Shown here one piece after another: positions 6,209 through 12,328 of a stretch of 12,328 bases of DNA (position 1 is its first letter; the number at the start of each line of letters is the position of its first letter). The position numbers were made by a program, and so were the translations under genes. This DNA comes from an uncultured Erysipelotrichaceae bacterium. Its GTDB lineage: Bacteria > Bacillota_I > Bacilli_A > Erysipelotrichales > Erysipelotrichaceae. The notes below the pieces were generated by a model that saw nothing but the letters and a program-made list of their open reading frames with translations, was not told the DNA's origin and ran no database searches. The DNA lies in assembly GCA_902784015.1 (NCBI GenBank), contig CACZTC010000023.1, positions 1-12,328 on the forward strand, written 5' to 3'.

Positions 6209-7541
6209 GTATTTTGGAACTGATGGTATAAGAGGAAAAGCTAATATTGATTTGGATGCTAATAGAGCTTTCCAAGTAGGTAGATATTTAGGCTATTACT
6301 ATAGTCAACAAGGTAAACAAAAAATAGTTATTGGAAAAGATACAAGATTATCTTCAAGTATGTTAGAAAATGCTTTAGCAGCTGGTATTACTTCACAAGG
6401 CTGTGATGCTTATTTAGTTGGCTATTGTTCAACACCTGTTGTATGTTATTTAGCAGTAAATGAAGATTTTATTTGTGGGGCTATGATTAGTGCTAGTCAT
6501 AATCCTTATTATGATAATGGTATTAAAATATTTTCTAAAGAAGGTATTAAATTACCTTCAGAAATCGAAGACAAAATAGAAGAATTTATTGATGGTAAAG
6601 TCTCTTTAGATTATGTATATGATGATAAGATTGGCTCTATTTATACATATCAAGAAGGCTTAAATAACTATATTGATTGGATCGTAAAAGAATTCCCATT
6701 AGATTTAAGTGATATGAAATTAGCTTTAGATTGTGCTAATGGCTCATCATCTTTTACTGCTGAAAAAGCATTAAGTAGATTAGGAGCGCAATTAACAATT
6801 ATTAATAATGAACCTAATGGTACAAATATTAATACAGCATGCGGATCTACGCATCCAGAAGCTCTACAAGATTTAATGAAAGGTTCTGATTTTGACCTCG
6901 GTTTAACTTTTGATGGTGACGCGGATCGTCAAATATTAGTTAATAATGATGGTGAATTAGTAAATGGTGATTATATGCTTTATATTTGTGGTAAGCATTA
7001 TCGCGATTTAGGTATTCTTAACAATAATACAGTGGTCACAACAGTTATGGCTAATTTAGGCTTATATAAAGCATTAGAAAAAGAAAATATCCGCGTTTTA
7101 CAAACACAAGTTGGTGATAAATATGTATATGAAAAGATGTGTGAAGAAGAAGATATTGTGGGTGGCGAACAATCTGGACATATTATCTTTAAAAAGCATG
7201 CCACAACAGGAGATGGTCTATTAACTGCTTTAGCTCTTCTACAAATAATGAAAGAAACTGGCAAGAGTATTCAAGAGCTTCAAGAAGGCTTAAAGATATA
7301 TCCACAATTATTAGTTAATGTAAAAGTGACTGATAAAAATTCTGTTTTAAATGATGAGGATGTCTTAAAAGCGATTGAAGAAGTGAATAATAATCTTGAA
7401 GGTAATGGTCGTTTATTAGTTAGACCAAGCGGCACTGAGCCATTATTAAGAGTGATGGCGGAAGCAGAAACTGATGAAATATGTGAAAGAGAAGTTAATA
7501 AAATAGCTGATATTATTCGCGAAAAATATGGTGCAGAATAA
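6201..7541 (+). CDS. glmM: Phosphoglucosamine mutase GlmM
   Basis: GlmM converts glucosamine-6-phosphate to glucosamine-1-phosphate, the committed step toward UDP-GlcNAc for peptidoglycan. The 446 residues match the family (445-450) and every landmark is present: MGKYFGTDGIRG at the N-terminus, the phosphoserine loop SASHNP with Ser99, the magnesium loop DGDADR (238-243), the sugar-binding GGEQSGH (321-327) and the phosphate-binding RPSGTEP (408-414). Start 6201 was chosen because the family begins MGKYFGTDG; in-frame ATGs at 6150, 6180 and 6189 would add residues foreign to the family. It overlaps cdaR by 8 nt; GGAGG at 6182-6186 is 14 nt away, rather far for an SD, so coupled re-initiation is likely. 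The cdaA-cdaR-glmM order is conserved in Bacillota, and GlmM is reported there to bind and inhibit CdaA, linking wall precursor supply to c-di-AMP. Confidence 0.97.
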   Translation: MGKYFGTDGIRGKANIDLDANRAFQVGRYLGYYYSQQGKQKIVIGKDTRLSSSMLENALAAGITSQGCDAYLVGYCSTPVVCYLAVNEDFICGAMISASHNPYYDNGIKIFSKEGIKLPSEIEDKIEEFIDGKVSLDYVYDDKIGSIYTYQEGLNNYIDWIVKEFPLDLSDMKLALDCANGSSSFTAEKALSRLGAQLTIINNEPNGTNINTACGSTHPEALQDLMKGSDFDLGLTFDGDADRQILVNNDGELVNGDYMLYICGKHYRDLGILNNNTVVTTVMANLGLYKALEKENIRVLQTQVGDKYVYEKMCEEEDIVGGEQSGHIIFKKHATTGDGLLTALALLQIMKETGKSIQELQEGLKIYPQLLVNVKVTDKNSVLNDEDVLKAIEEVNNNLEGNGRLLVRPSGTEPLLRVMAEAETDEICEREVNKIADIIREKYGAE

Positions 7542-7565
7542 AGCCTAATTGAAGGCTTTTTTCTT
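7540..7565 (+). terminator. Intrinsic terminator of the cdaA-cdaR-glmM operon
   Basis: A 7-bp stem (AAAGCCT at 7540-7546 with AGGCTTT at 7553-7559) with a 6-nt AATTGA loop runs straight into TTTTTTCTT. It begins within the glmM stop codon. The downstream response-regulator promoter box follows within 20 nt. Confidence 0.88.
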
Positions 7566-7573
7566 ATGTAACA

Positions 7574-7582
7574 TGATAAAAT
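7574..7582 (+). promoter_or_regulatory. Extended -10 promoter of the two-component genes, 8 nt before ATG
   Basis: TGATAAAAT matches an extended -10 (TG-n-TAAAAT at 7577-7582). The response-regulator ATG is only 8 nt downstream and no SD lies between, so the mRNA would be leaderless or nearly so. No clear -35 is visible because the upstream DNA is the glmM terminator; extended -10 promoters can do without one. Confidence 0.55.
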
Positions 7583-7590
7583 AATGATGT

Positions 7591-8250
7591 ATGAAAAAAG
7601 TAATAGGAATAGTTGAAGACGAAAAAGATCTTAATGAATTAGTTAAAAGATATTTAGAAAAAGAAGGATATGAAGTTAAAGCTTATCTAACTTTTGATGA
7701 GGCTATAGAACATACTAATGATGATGATATTTTATTATGGGTATTAGATATAATGCTTGGTAATAAGAGTGGTTTTGATTTGATAGAAGAAATCAAAATG
7801 CATTCACCTGATGTTCCCGTAATATTTATGTCAGCACGAGATAAAGATTTCGATCGTATTATTGGCTTAGAAAAAGGTAGTGATGACTATATTACTAAGC
7901 CATTTTCACCAAAAGAATTAGTTTTAAGAGTCAATAATATTATGCGTAGGACCTATCGTGATGAAGAAAAGAATCGCACAGTTGATGGTTATGAAATAGA
8001 TGAAGTACAACGCTTAGTAACAGAAAATGATAAAGAAATTGAATTAACCACAAAAGAATTTGAATTATTAATGTTATTTGTGAATAATCGTGGTACTGCT
8101 TTTTCACGTGAGATGATATTAGAAAAAGTATGGGAAGAGAATTATTTTGGTAGTGATCGAGTAGTTGATGATACAATGCGTAGATTACGTAAAAAACTAC
8201 CTAACCTCAGCATCCATACTATATATGGATTCGGATATAGGCACGGCTAA
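7591..8250 (+). CDS. OmpR/PhoB-family response regulator
   Basis: This is a 219-residue cytoplasmic transcription factor. The receiver domain (about 2-118) has the acidic pair E9-D10, the phospho-acceptor Asp53 in VLDIMLG, the switch Ser81 in FMSARDKD and Lys103 in TKPFSPKEL, so it should be phosphorylatable. The C-terminal winged-helix DNA-binding domain (about 128-219) shows LTTKEFELLMLF (152-163), SREMILEKVW, the recognition-helix segment VVDDTMRRLRKKL (191-203) and the final wing TIYGFGYR. The length is slightly below the typical 225-240, mainly from a short linker. The start has no SD but fits the family and the -10 box 8 nt upstream. Its stop TAA shares one base with the kinase ATG (TAATG), so the two are translationally coupled and form one signalling pair. 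The signal and target genes are not evident; the adjacent envelope genes are plausible targets by position only. Confidence 0.95.
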   Translation: MKKVIGIVEDEKDLNELVKRYLEKEGYEVKAYLTFDEAIEHTNDDDILLWVLDIMLGNKSGFDLIEEIKMHSPDVPVIFMSARDKDFDRIIGLEKGSDDYITKPFSPKELVLRVNNIMRRTYRDEEKNRTVDGYEIDEVQRLVTENDKEIELTTKEFELLMLFVNNRGTAFSREMILEKVWEENYFGSDRVVDDTMRRLRKKLPNLSIHTIYGFGYRHG

Positions 8251-9644
8251 TGAAAAGATTAAGAATGTGGCTACGTGAGCTGTCACTTTCCCAACAATTA
8301 ATTCTTATCATCTTTTCTTTTTTAATATTATTAGCTATTTTTATTCTTGTTTTTTTATCGCCAATGATTGATTCATTTGCGGAAACAGAAATGTATCGAG
8401 CTTTGCATAATTCACAAGATAATATCATAAAATATGTTAATAGTAATGATGATATACCATATTATGATTTCACATCTGACGCTAATATTACTAATGCTTT
8501 ATATGATGGGGGAAAAGAATCATTTTCTATTCTTTCGGGTAACGAAATACCAGAAGAAGTCAAAAATGATATTAGAATTAGAGCTAATGATTATTTAGGT
8601 GGTACGCAAGATTTTAATATCCGCTATCAAGAAAAAGATGAAGATAATAATTTGCTTAATTATGCATATTTATATAGTTTAACAAAGCTTGAAGATAATA
8701 TTTATGCAATATCATTAATGCCTGATGTTAATTTAATAAGGTTTAGGAAATCACTTATTAATGGTGTAGTTGTCTCAAATGCATTATTTGTATCAATCTT
8801 ATTCGCTTTATTAATGTTGTGGGTTACCACTTTAATTATTCCTTTAACACAAATAAAAAACTATATAACTAAATTAAAGAATGATGATGAACATGATGCT
8901 TTAAATATACGTAGGCATGATGAAATAGGGGAAGTGGCTGATGCTCTTCAAGATATGGAAGCTCAATTAACTAAACAAAATAGAGAAAAAGAAGAGATGA
9001 TCCAAAATATCTCACATGATTTAAAAACACCAATCGCTACGATTAAATCATATGGTGAATCTATAAATGATGGTATATATCCATATGAAACGCTTGAAAA
9101 GTCAGTAGATGTTATTATTGAACATGCGACCAGATTAGAAAAGAAAGTTGAAAGCTTAATTGTGTTAAATAAGATGGGATATCTTCTAGATAATGTCAAA
9201 GAAGGTGACAATATCTTAATGAATGAAGTTATTGAGAAAGTTCTATTATCTTTAAAAGTAATTAGACCAGAGATTAGTTTTATTACTGATTTAGATGATG
9301 ATATATTCTTCCATGGGGAAGAAGAACCTTGGCGTATTGCGGTAGAAAATTTAGTAGATAATGCTTTAAGATATGCGAATAGTTATATAAGAATTAGCTT
9401 AAAAGATAAAGAATTATGTGTAGATAATGATGGCGAAAAGATTGATATTAATCGTATAGATGAAATATTCAAACCATATGAAAAGGGTGATGAAGGTAAA
9501 TTTGGCTTAGGTTTATCTATTGTTCATAAAGTAGTAACAACATATGGTTATAAAGTTAGAGCTGAAAATTTAAATGATGGCGTAAGATTTAGAATTTGGA
9601 AAGAAGAAAATAAAAAGAAAAAAATAAGTAAAAAGAAAGACTAA
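8250..9644 (+). CDS. Sensor histidine kinase (HAMP-HisKA-HATPase_c)
   Basis: This is the membrane kinase partner of the preceding response regulator. Membrane segments at about 17-37 and 173-197 flank an extracytoplasmic sensor domain of about 135 residues that I cannot assign to a named fold. A HAMP linker follows (about 197-245, with DEIGEVADAL). The dimerisation helix carries NISHDLKTP with phospho-acceptor His256. The ATP-binding domain shows the N box ENLVDNALRYA (Asn371), a G1 box of the DNDGEKI form (392-398), the IFKPYEKG stretch as F box and GKFGLGLSIV as G2 (417-425). All catalytic parts are present, so it should be active. It ends in a lysine-rich tail (KKKKISKKKD) coded by an A-rich run. 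The start overlaps the regulator stop by one base. Confidence 0.95.
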   Translation: MKRLRMWLRELSLSQQLILIIFSFLILLAIFILVFLSPMIDSFAETEMYRALHNSQDNIIKYVNSNDDIPYYDFTSDANITNALYDGGKESFSILSGNEIPEEVKNDIRIRANDYLGGTQDFNIRYQEKDEDNNLLNYAYLYSLTKLEDNIYAISLMPDVNLIRFRKSLINGVVVSNALFVSILFALLMLWVTTLIIPLTQIKNYITKLKNDDEHDALNIRRHDEIGEVADALQDMEAQLTKQNREKEEMIQNISHDLKTPIATIKSYGESINDGIYPYETLEKSVDVIIEHATRLEKKVESLIVLNKMGYLLDNVKEGDNILMNEVIEKVLLSLKVIRPEISFITDLDDDIFFHGEEEPWRIAVENLVDNALRYANSYIRISLKDKELCVDNDGEKIDINRIDEIFKPYEKGDEGKFGLGLSIVHKVVTTYGYKVRAENLNDGVRFRIWKEENKKKKISKKKD

Positions 9645-9670
9645 ATGTTTAGTAATTTAGAGCTTTAATG

Positions 9671-9676
9671 TAGAAT
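9671..9676 (+). promoter_or_regulatory. Candidate -10 box of the hydrolase/Mur-ligase operon
   Basis: TAGAAT lies 9 nt before the hydrolase ATG, in the same AATGTAGAAT context as upstream of maf. TTTAGT at 9648-9653, 17 nt upstream, is at best a poor -35. No SD occurs between the box and the ATG, and no terminator separates this gene from the kinase, so read-through from the kinase operon is also possible. Confidence 0.45.
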
Positions 9677-9685
9677 AGATACGTT

Positions 9686-10450
9686 ATGAGTAAAAATATT
9701 ATTATCAATAACCTAAATATCGCATATATAGATGAAGGTTCAGGTAAAGATGTAGTATTACTACATGGATGGGGACAAAATAAAGAAATGATGTCCTATA
9801 TCTTTGATTATTTGAAATCTTCTTTTCATGTTTATGCTTTAGACTTCCCAGGTTTTGGTGAAAGTGAAGAACCAAAAGAAGCTTGGGGAGTAAAAGAATA
9901 TGAAGATATGTTTAGAGAATTCATAGAAAAGAATAATATTGAAAAACCAATTCTTATTGGCCATTCATTTGGTTGTAGAGTAGCAATAAGATATGCAGCT
10001 GATTATCCTAATGATATTAATAAGATGTGTTTGACAGGAGCTGCAGGAATAAAGCCTAAAAGAGGCTTAGATTATCATCTTAAAACTAAAGCATATAAAG
10101 CTGGTAAATGGTTCCTTCAAAAAACAGGGCAAGAAGAGAAATTATTAGAATTACAAAATAAATCTGGCTCTGAAGATTATCGTAATGCCACAGGTATCAT
10201 GCGAGCTACTTTAGTGAAAGTTGTTAATGATGATGTAAGTGATATATTGAAAGATGTTAAATGCCCAGTTTTATTAGTATGGGGTGAATTAGATGAAGCT
10301 GCACCTTTATGGATGGGTAAAATGATGGAAAAAGAAATGCCTGATGCAGGACTAGCGATTTTTGAAAGAGATGATCATTTTGCGTATTGGCATCAGGGTG
10401 ATAGATTTAATCGCGTATTAGATGTATTTTTGGAGAAAGATAAACAATGA
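9686..10450 (+). CDS. Alpha/beta-fold hydrolase
   Basis: This is a 254-residue cytoplasmic protein with no signal peptide and a classic alpha/beta hydrolase layout. LLHGWGQNKE (25-34) forms the oxyanion-hole HG motif, DFPGFGES follows at 53-60, the nucleophile elbow is GHSFG with Ser94, the acidic member is probably Asp203 in WGELDEAAP, and the catalytic histidine is His231 in RDDHFAYW. The triad appears complete. The cap region is about residues 118-185. The substrate is not identifiable; esterases, lipases and C-C hydrolases share this pattern. Its stop overlaps the Mur-ligase-like start as ATGA, so the two are translationally coupled, suggesting it may act on the same envelope substrate or a precursor, which is inference. 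Its ATG lacks an SD and may be leaderless. Confidence 0.92.
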   Translation: MSKNIIINNLNIAYIDEGSGKDVVLLHGWGQNKEMMSYIFDYLKSSFHVYALDFPGFGESEEPKEAWGVKEYEDMFREFIEKNNIEKPILIGHSFGCRVAIRYAADYPNDINKMCLTGAAGIKPKRGLDYHLKTKAYKAGKWFLQKTGQEEKLLELQNKSGSEDYRNATGIMRATLVKVVNDDVSDILKDVKCPVLLVWGELDEAAPLWMGKMMEKEMPDAGLAIFERDDHFAYWHQGDRFNRVLDVFLEKDKQ

Positions 10451-12012
10451 CAAGAGCTCTTCTATATTTCGCATTTGTGAAAGCTATGCTTATACCTTTT
10501 AAACATGCTTTACATATGTTTCAACAGAATCGTTATGAATTACCGAGATATAAGATGTGGTTTAAAGATAACTACAAGACTATATATAAATTATTTCTTA
10601 TTCTTAGCTTTATAATCATGTCTTTATTATTACTACTCTTTAATAAAGGCTATATGCGTATTATTGTAAGCTGTGGCTTATTATTGTTTGCTGCATATTT
10701 TTATTCTGAAGAAAAAAAGAAGAATTATATTAAACCACTTGTATATACAGCTAGGGTGAAAAGACAAATAGCAGTTTTAGTATTACTAGTAATATTACTC
10801 ATTATTATTTGTAATTTAATGAAGGTTGATTTCTTATTGCCTATATTAGCTTTAATAATGCCTTGGTTATTAATATATCCTTTAGGATTTATTACTGAAC
10901 CAATTGAAGCTAGTATACGTAATAAATATATGAATGAAGCTAGAAATATATTAAAAGATCATTCTAATTTAATAAAAATAGGTATAACTGGAAGTTATGG
11001 TAAAACTAGCACAAAGAATATTATTCAATCGATGATTAGTGAAGAATATAATTCTTTAATGACGCCTGCTAGCTTTAATACTCCTAATGGCATAACAATT
11101 ACTATAAGAGAGATGCTAAAACCAATTCATCAAGTATTCATTTGTGAAATGGGAGCAGATAAAGTAAATGAACTAAGAGATTTAGTTAATTATGTAAAAC
11201 CTAGTATTGGTGTAGTTACTTCAATTGGCCCACAACACTTAGCTACCTTTGGTTCATTAGATAATATTATTAATGAAAAAATGCAGATGGTTGAATTATT
11301 GCCAATGGGTGGCACAGGAATTATTAATATTGATAATGAATATATTCGTAATTATAAAATTAAGAATCAAGATATAAATATTATCACTTATGGCATTAAT
11401 AGTATGGATGCTGATTATAGAGCTAAAGATATTATCTATACACCAACGGGAACTAGTTTTGTAGTATGTAATGATAATGATGAAGTAGAAATGAATAGTA
11501 AATTATTAGGAGAACATAATGTATTAAATATATTATCAGCGATAGCTTGTGCACGTGTATTAAATGTTTCTTGGGCTACTATTCAAAAAGGTGTAAAGAA
11601 TATGAAGCAAGTTGAGCATCGTCTTGAATTAAAGAAAGTAAATGGCTATAGATTTATTGATGATGCATTCAATTCTAATCCAGTTGGATCTAGTATGGCT
11701 TTAGATGTCATGGCCAATATGCCCAATAGAAGATTTATTGTGACACCAGGAATGATAGATTTAGGTGCAATACAAGAAGAAACAAATAAAGAATTCGGTA
11801 AAAAGATGAAAGATAAAGTTGATGTAGTTATTCTTGTAGGAAAAAGTCAAACTAAATCTATTTATGAAGGCTTAGAAGAAGTTGATTTTGATATGAATAA
11901 TGTTCATGTCGTAGACACAGTAAAAGAGGCTTTTAATATTGTATATAAAGAAGCTACACCAGAAGATACAATCCTACTTGAAAATGATTTACCTGATGCA
12001 TTTAGCCACTAA
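10447..12012 (+). CDS. Membrane-anchored MurF-like Mur ligase
   Basis: Mur ligases join an amino acid or peptide to a carboxylate using ATP; MurF adds D-Ala-D-Ala to UDP-MurNAc-tripeptide. The ATPase domain starts near residue 175: P-loop GITGSYGKTST (179-189), FNTPNG (210-215), CEMGA with Glu234, IGPQHL with His264, NEKMQM with Lys278, and GEHNVLN (355-361). The C-terminal ligase domain has HRLE (391-394) and DDAFNSNP (405-412), closest to MurF. The first 175 residues are unlike canonical MurF: instead of the substrate-binding domain there are four hydrophobic segments (about 47-66, 70-86, 107-124, 129-149) with charged flanks. The protein, 521 residues, ends naturally in ENDLPDAFSH and is not truncated. 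It is coupled to the hydrolase by an ATGA overlap. It may be a specialised membrane ligase rather than the housekeeping MurF. Assignment to the ligase superfamily is firm; the substrate is not. Confidence 0.9.
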   Translation: MTRALLYFAFVKAMLIPFKHALHMFQQNRYELPRYKMWFKDNYKTIYKLFLILSFIIMSLLLLLFNKGYMRIIVSCGLLLFAAYFYSEEKKKNYIKPLVYTARVKRQIAVLVLLVILLIIICNLMKVDFLLPILALIMPWLLIYPLGFITEPIEASIRNKYMNEARNILKDHSNLIKIGITGSYGKTSTKNIIQSMISEEYNSLMTPASFNTPNGITITIREMLKPIHQVFICEMGADKVNELRDLVNYVKPSIGVVTSIGPQHLATFGSLDNIINEKMQMVELLPMGGTGIINIDNEYIRNYKIKNQDINIITYGINSMDADYRAKDIIYTPTGTSFVVCNDNDEVEMNSKLLGEHNVLNILSAIACARVLNVSWATIQKGVKNMKQVEHRLELKKVNGYRFIDDAFNSNPVGSSMALDVMANMPNRRFIVTPGMIDLGAIQEETNKEFGKKMKDKVDVVILVGKSQTKSIYEGLEEVDFDMNNVHVVDTVKEAFNIVYKEATPEDTILLENDLPDAFSH

Positions 12013-12103
12013 TTAAAAAAAACAGTGACATTTATGCAATAATATTACTAGAAAAGAAGAAATACATATTACAAATACAAAAGAGAATTACTAAATGAAC
12101 ACG

Positions 12104-12126
12104 AGGGATAGCAATATCCCTTTTTT
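12104..12126 (+). terminator. Intrinsic terminator with GCAA tetraloop downstream of the Mur ligase
   Basis: A 7-bp perfect stem (AGGGATA at 12104-12110 with TATCCCT at 12115-12121) closes a GCAA loop, a stable GNRA type, and is followed by six T (12121-12126). It is about 90 nt after the Mur-ligase stop; the A-rich sequence between (12013-12103) holds no gene I can support. It probably ends the hydrolase/Mur-ligase transcript. Confidence 0.88.
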
Positions 12127-12131
12127 ATAGG

Positions 12132-12145
12132 TTGACATATGTCAA
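12132..12145. promoter_or_regulatory. Perfect 14-bp palindrome, possible operator
   Basis: TTGACATATGTCAA is a perfect inverted repeat without spacer, placed between the plus-strand terminator and the minus-strand tRNA terminator. It contains TTGACA on both strands, but no -10 at a suitable distance was found on either. It could be a binding site for a dimeric regulator; nothing here names one. Confidence 0.35.
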
Positions 12146-12187
12146 TTATCATAAAAACTTATAAATAGTAGCCAAAACATAAAATAA

Positions 12188-12238
12188 AAATCCCTCAATA
12201 TAGGCTTACCTCTCGTAAAGCCTTTATTTAAGGGATTT
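12188..12238 (-). terminator. Two-part hairpin terminator of the tRNA-Gly transcript
   Basis: An outer 8-bp stem (AAATCCCT at 12188-12195 with AGGGATTT at 12231-12238) encloses an inner 6-bp stem (AGGCTT at 12202-12207 with AAGCCT at 12218-12223) that can extend by two pairs past a bulged base. On the minus strand it is followed by TTATTTTAT, so it fits termination of the tRNA transcript coming from the right. Confidence 0.75.
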
Positions 12239-12244
12239 ATTAAG

Positions 12245-12315
12245 AGCGAGTGAAGGGAATTGAACCCTCGTGTCCACCTTGGCAAGGTGGCGTTCTACCA
12301 TTGAACTACACTCGC
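12245..12315 (-). tRNA. tRNA-Gly (anticodon GCC)
   Basis: The minus strand folds into a 71-nt cloverleaf. The acceptor stem is GCGAGTG with CACTCGC and discriminator U; the D stem GTTC/GAAC has a 7-nt loop; the anticodon stem CCACC/GGTGG carries the loop TTGCCAA with anticodon GCC, reading GGC and GGU. The T stem GAGGG/CCCTT has one G-U pair and the loop TTCAATT. CCA is not encoded (the genome has TCTT after the acceptor), unlike tRNA-Thr in this window, so it relies on the CCA-adding enzyme. A probable second tRNA lies 4 nt upstream at the edge. Confidence 0.97.
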
Positions 12316-12319
12316 ATAA

Positions 12320-12328
12320 TGGCGGTCC
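12320..12328 (-). tRNA. 3' tip of another tRNA, cut by the window edge (possibly tRNA-Asp)
   Basis: The last nine bases read GGACCGCCA on the minus strand: the end of an acceptor strand (GGACC), discriminator G and encoded CCA, 4 nt before tRNA-Gly, which is normal spacing in a tRNA cluster. G73 is typical of tRNA-Asp and tRNA-Asn; an acceptor starting GGTCC would fit Asp better. Nine bases cannot prove it. Confidence 0.45.

Noticed and set aside
12025..12043. GTGACA and extended -10-like TGCAATAAT after the Mur ligase, suggesting a small RNA ending at 12126
   Set aside because: The spacing between the two elements is only 7 nt, and the would-be transcript has no structure except the terminator.
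12095..12130. 11-codon ORF running through the terminator hairpin, possible leader peptide
   Set aside because: It has no SD, no codon run suggesting attenuation, and no plus-strand gene follows for it to regulate.

Overview
The window looks like chromosomal core DNA from a low-GC Bacillota, most likely an anaerobic gut lineage near Erysipelotrichia. The basis is the strong A/T bias, the Bacillota gene order cdaA-cdaR-glmM, an OmpR/EnvZ-type two-component pair, and several genes without a Shine-Dalgarno (SD) sequence, as in the related Mollicutes. The lineage is inferred; I ran no database search. I see no transposase, integrase, phage gene or CRISPR array.

Layout: (1) 2-1229 +: the C-terminal part of a MacB/FtsX-type ABC transporter permease, then a small putative lipoprotein. 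They end at a bidirectional hairpin facing the convergent sugar-nucleotidyltransferase-like gene (1271-2173 -). (2) 2174-2240: a compact divergent promoter region between that gene and maf. (3) 2803-3387 +: tRNA-Thr(GGT) followed 18 nt later by a small membrane/coiled-coil protein gene, then a strong terminator. (4) 3402-7565 +: promoter, cdaA (diadenylate cyclase with an unusually long charged C-terminal tail), cdaR and glmM, then a terminator. (5) 7574-9644 +: a response regulator and histidine kinase overlapping by 1 nt. (6) 9671-12012 +: an alpha/beta hydrolase coupled by an ATGA overlap to a membrane-anchored MurF-like ligase. (7) 12013-12328: terminators in both orientations, a perfect 14-bp palindrome, then minus-strand tRNA-Gly(GCC) and the 3' tip of another tRNA.

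How it fits together: most of the genes point to the cell envelope. CdaA makes c-di-AMP, CdaR is its membrane partner, and GlmM makes glucosamine-1-phosphate for peptidoglycan and is known elsewhere to act on CdaA. The Mur-ligase-like protein would work on a peptidoglycan-type substrate at the membrane, and the two-component system lies between the two envelope blocks.

The most notable points are: three genes (maf, the response regulator, the hydrolase) whose -10-like boxes sit only 8-9 nt before the ATG with no SD, suggesting leaderless mRNAs; the CdaA tail with a repeated LS[D/N]TAR motif; the Mur ligase whose usual N-terminal substrate domain is replaced by four membrane segments; and a probable tRNA-mRNA cotranscript. 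None is proof of a new system.
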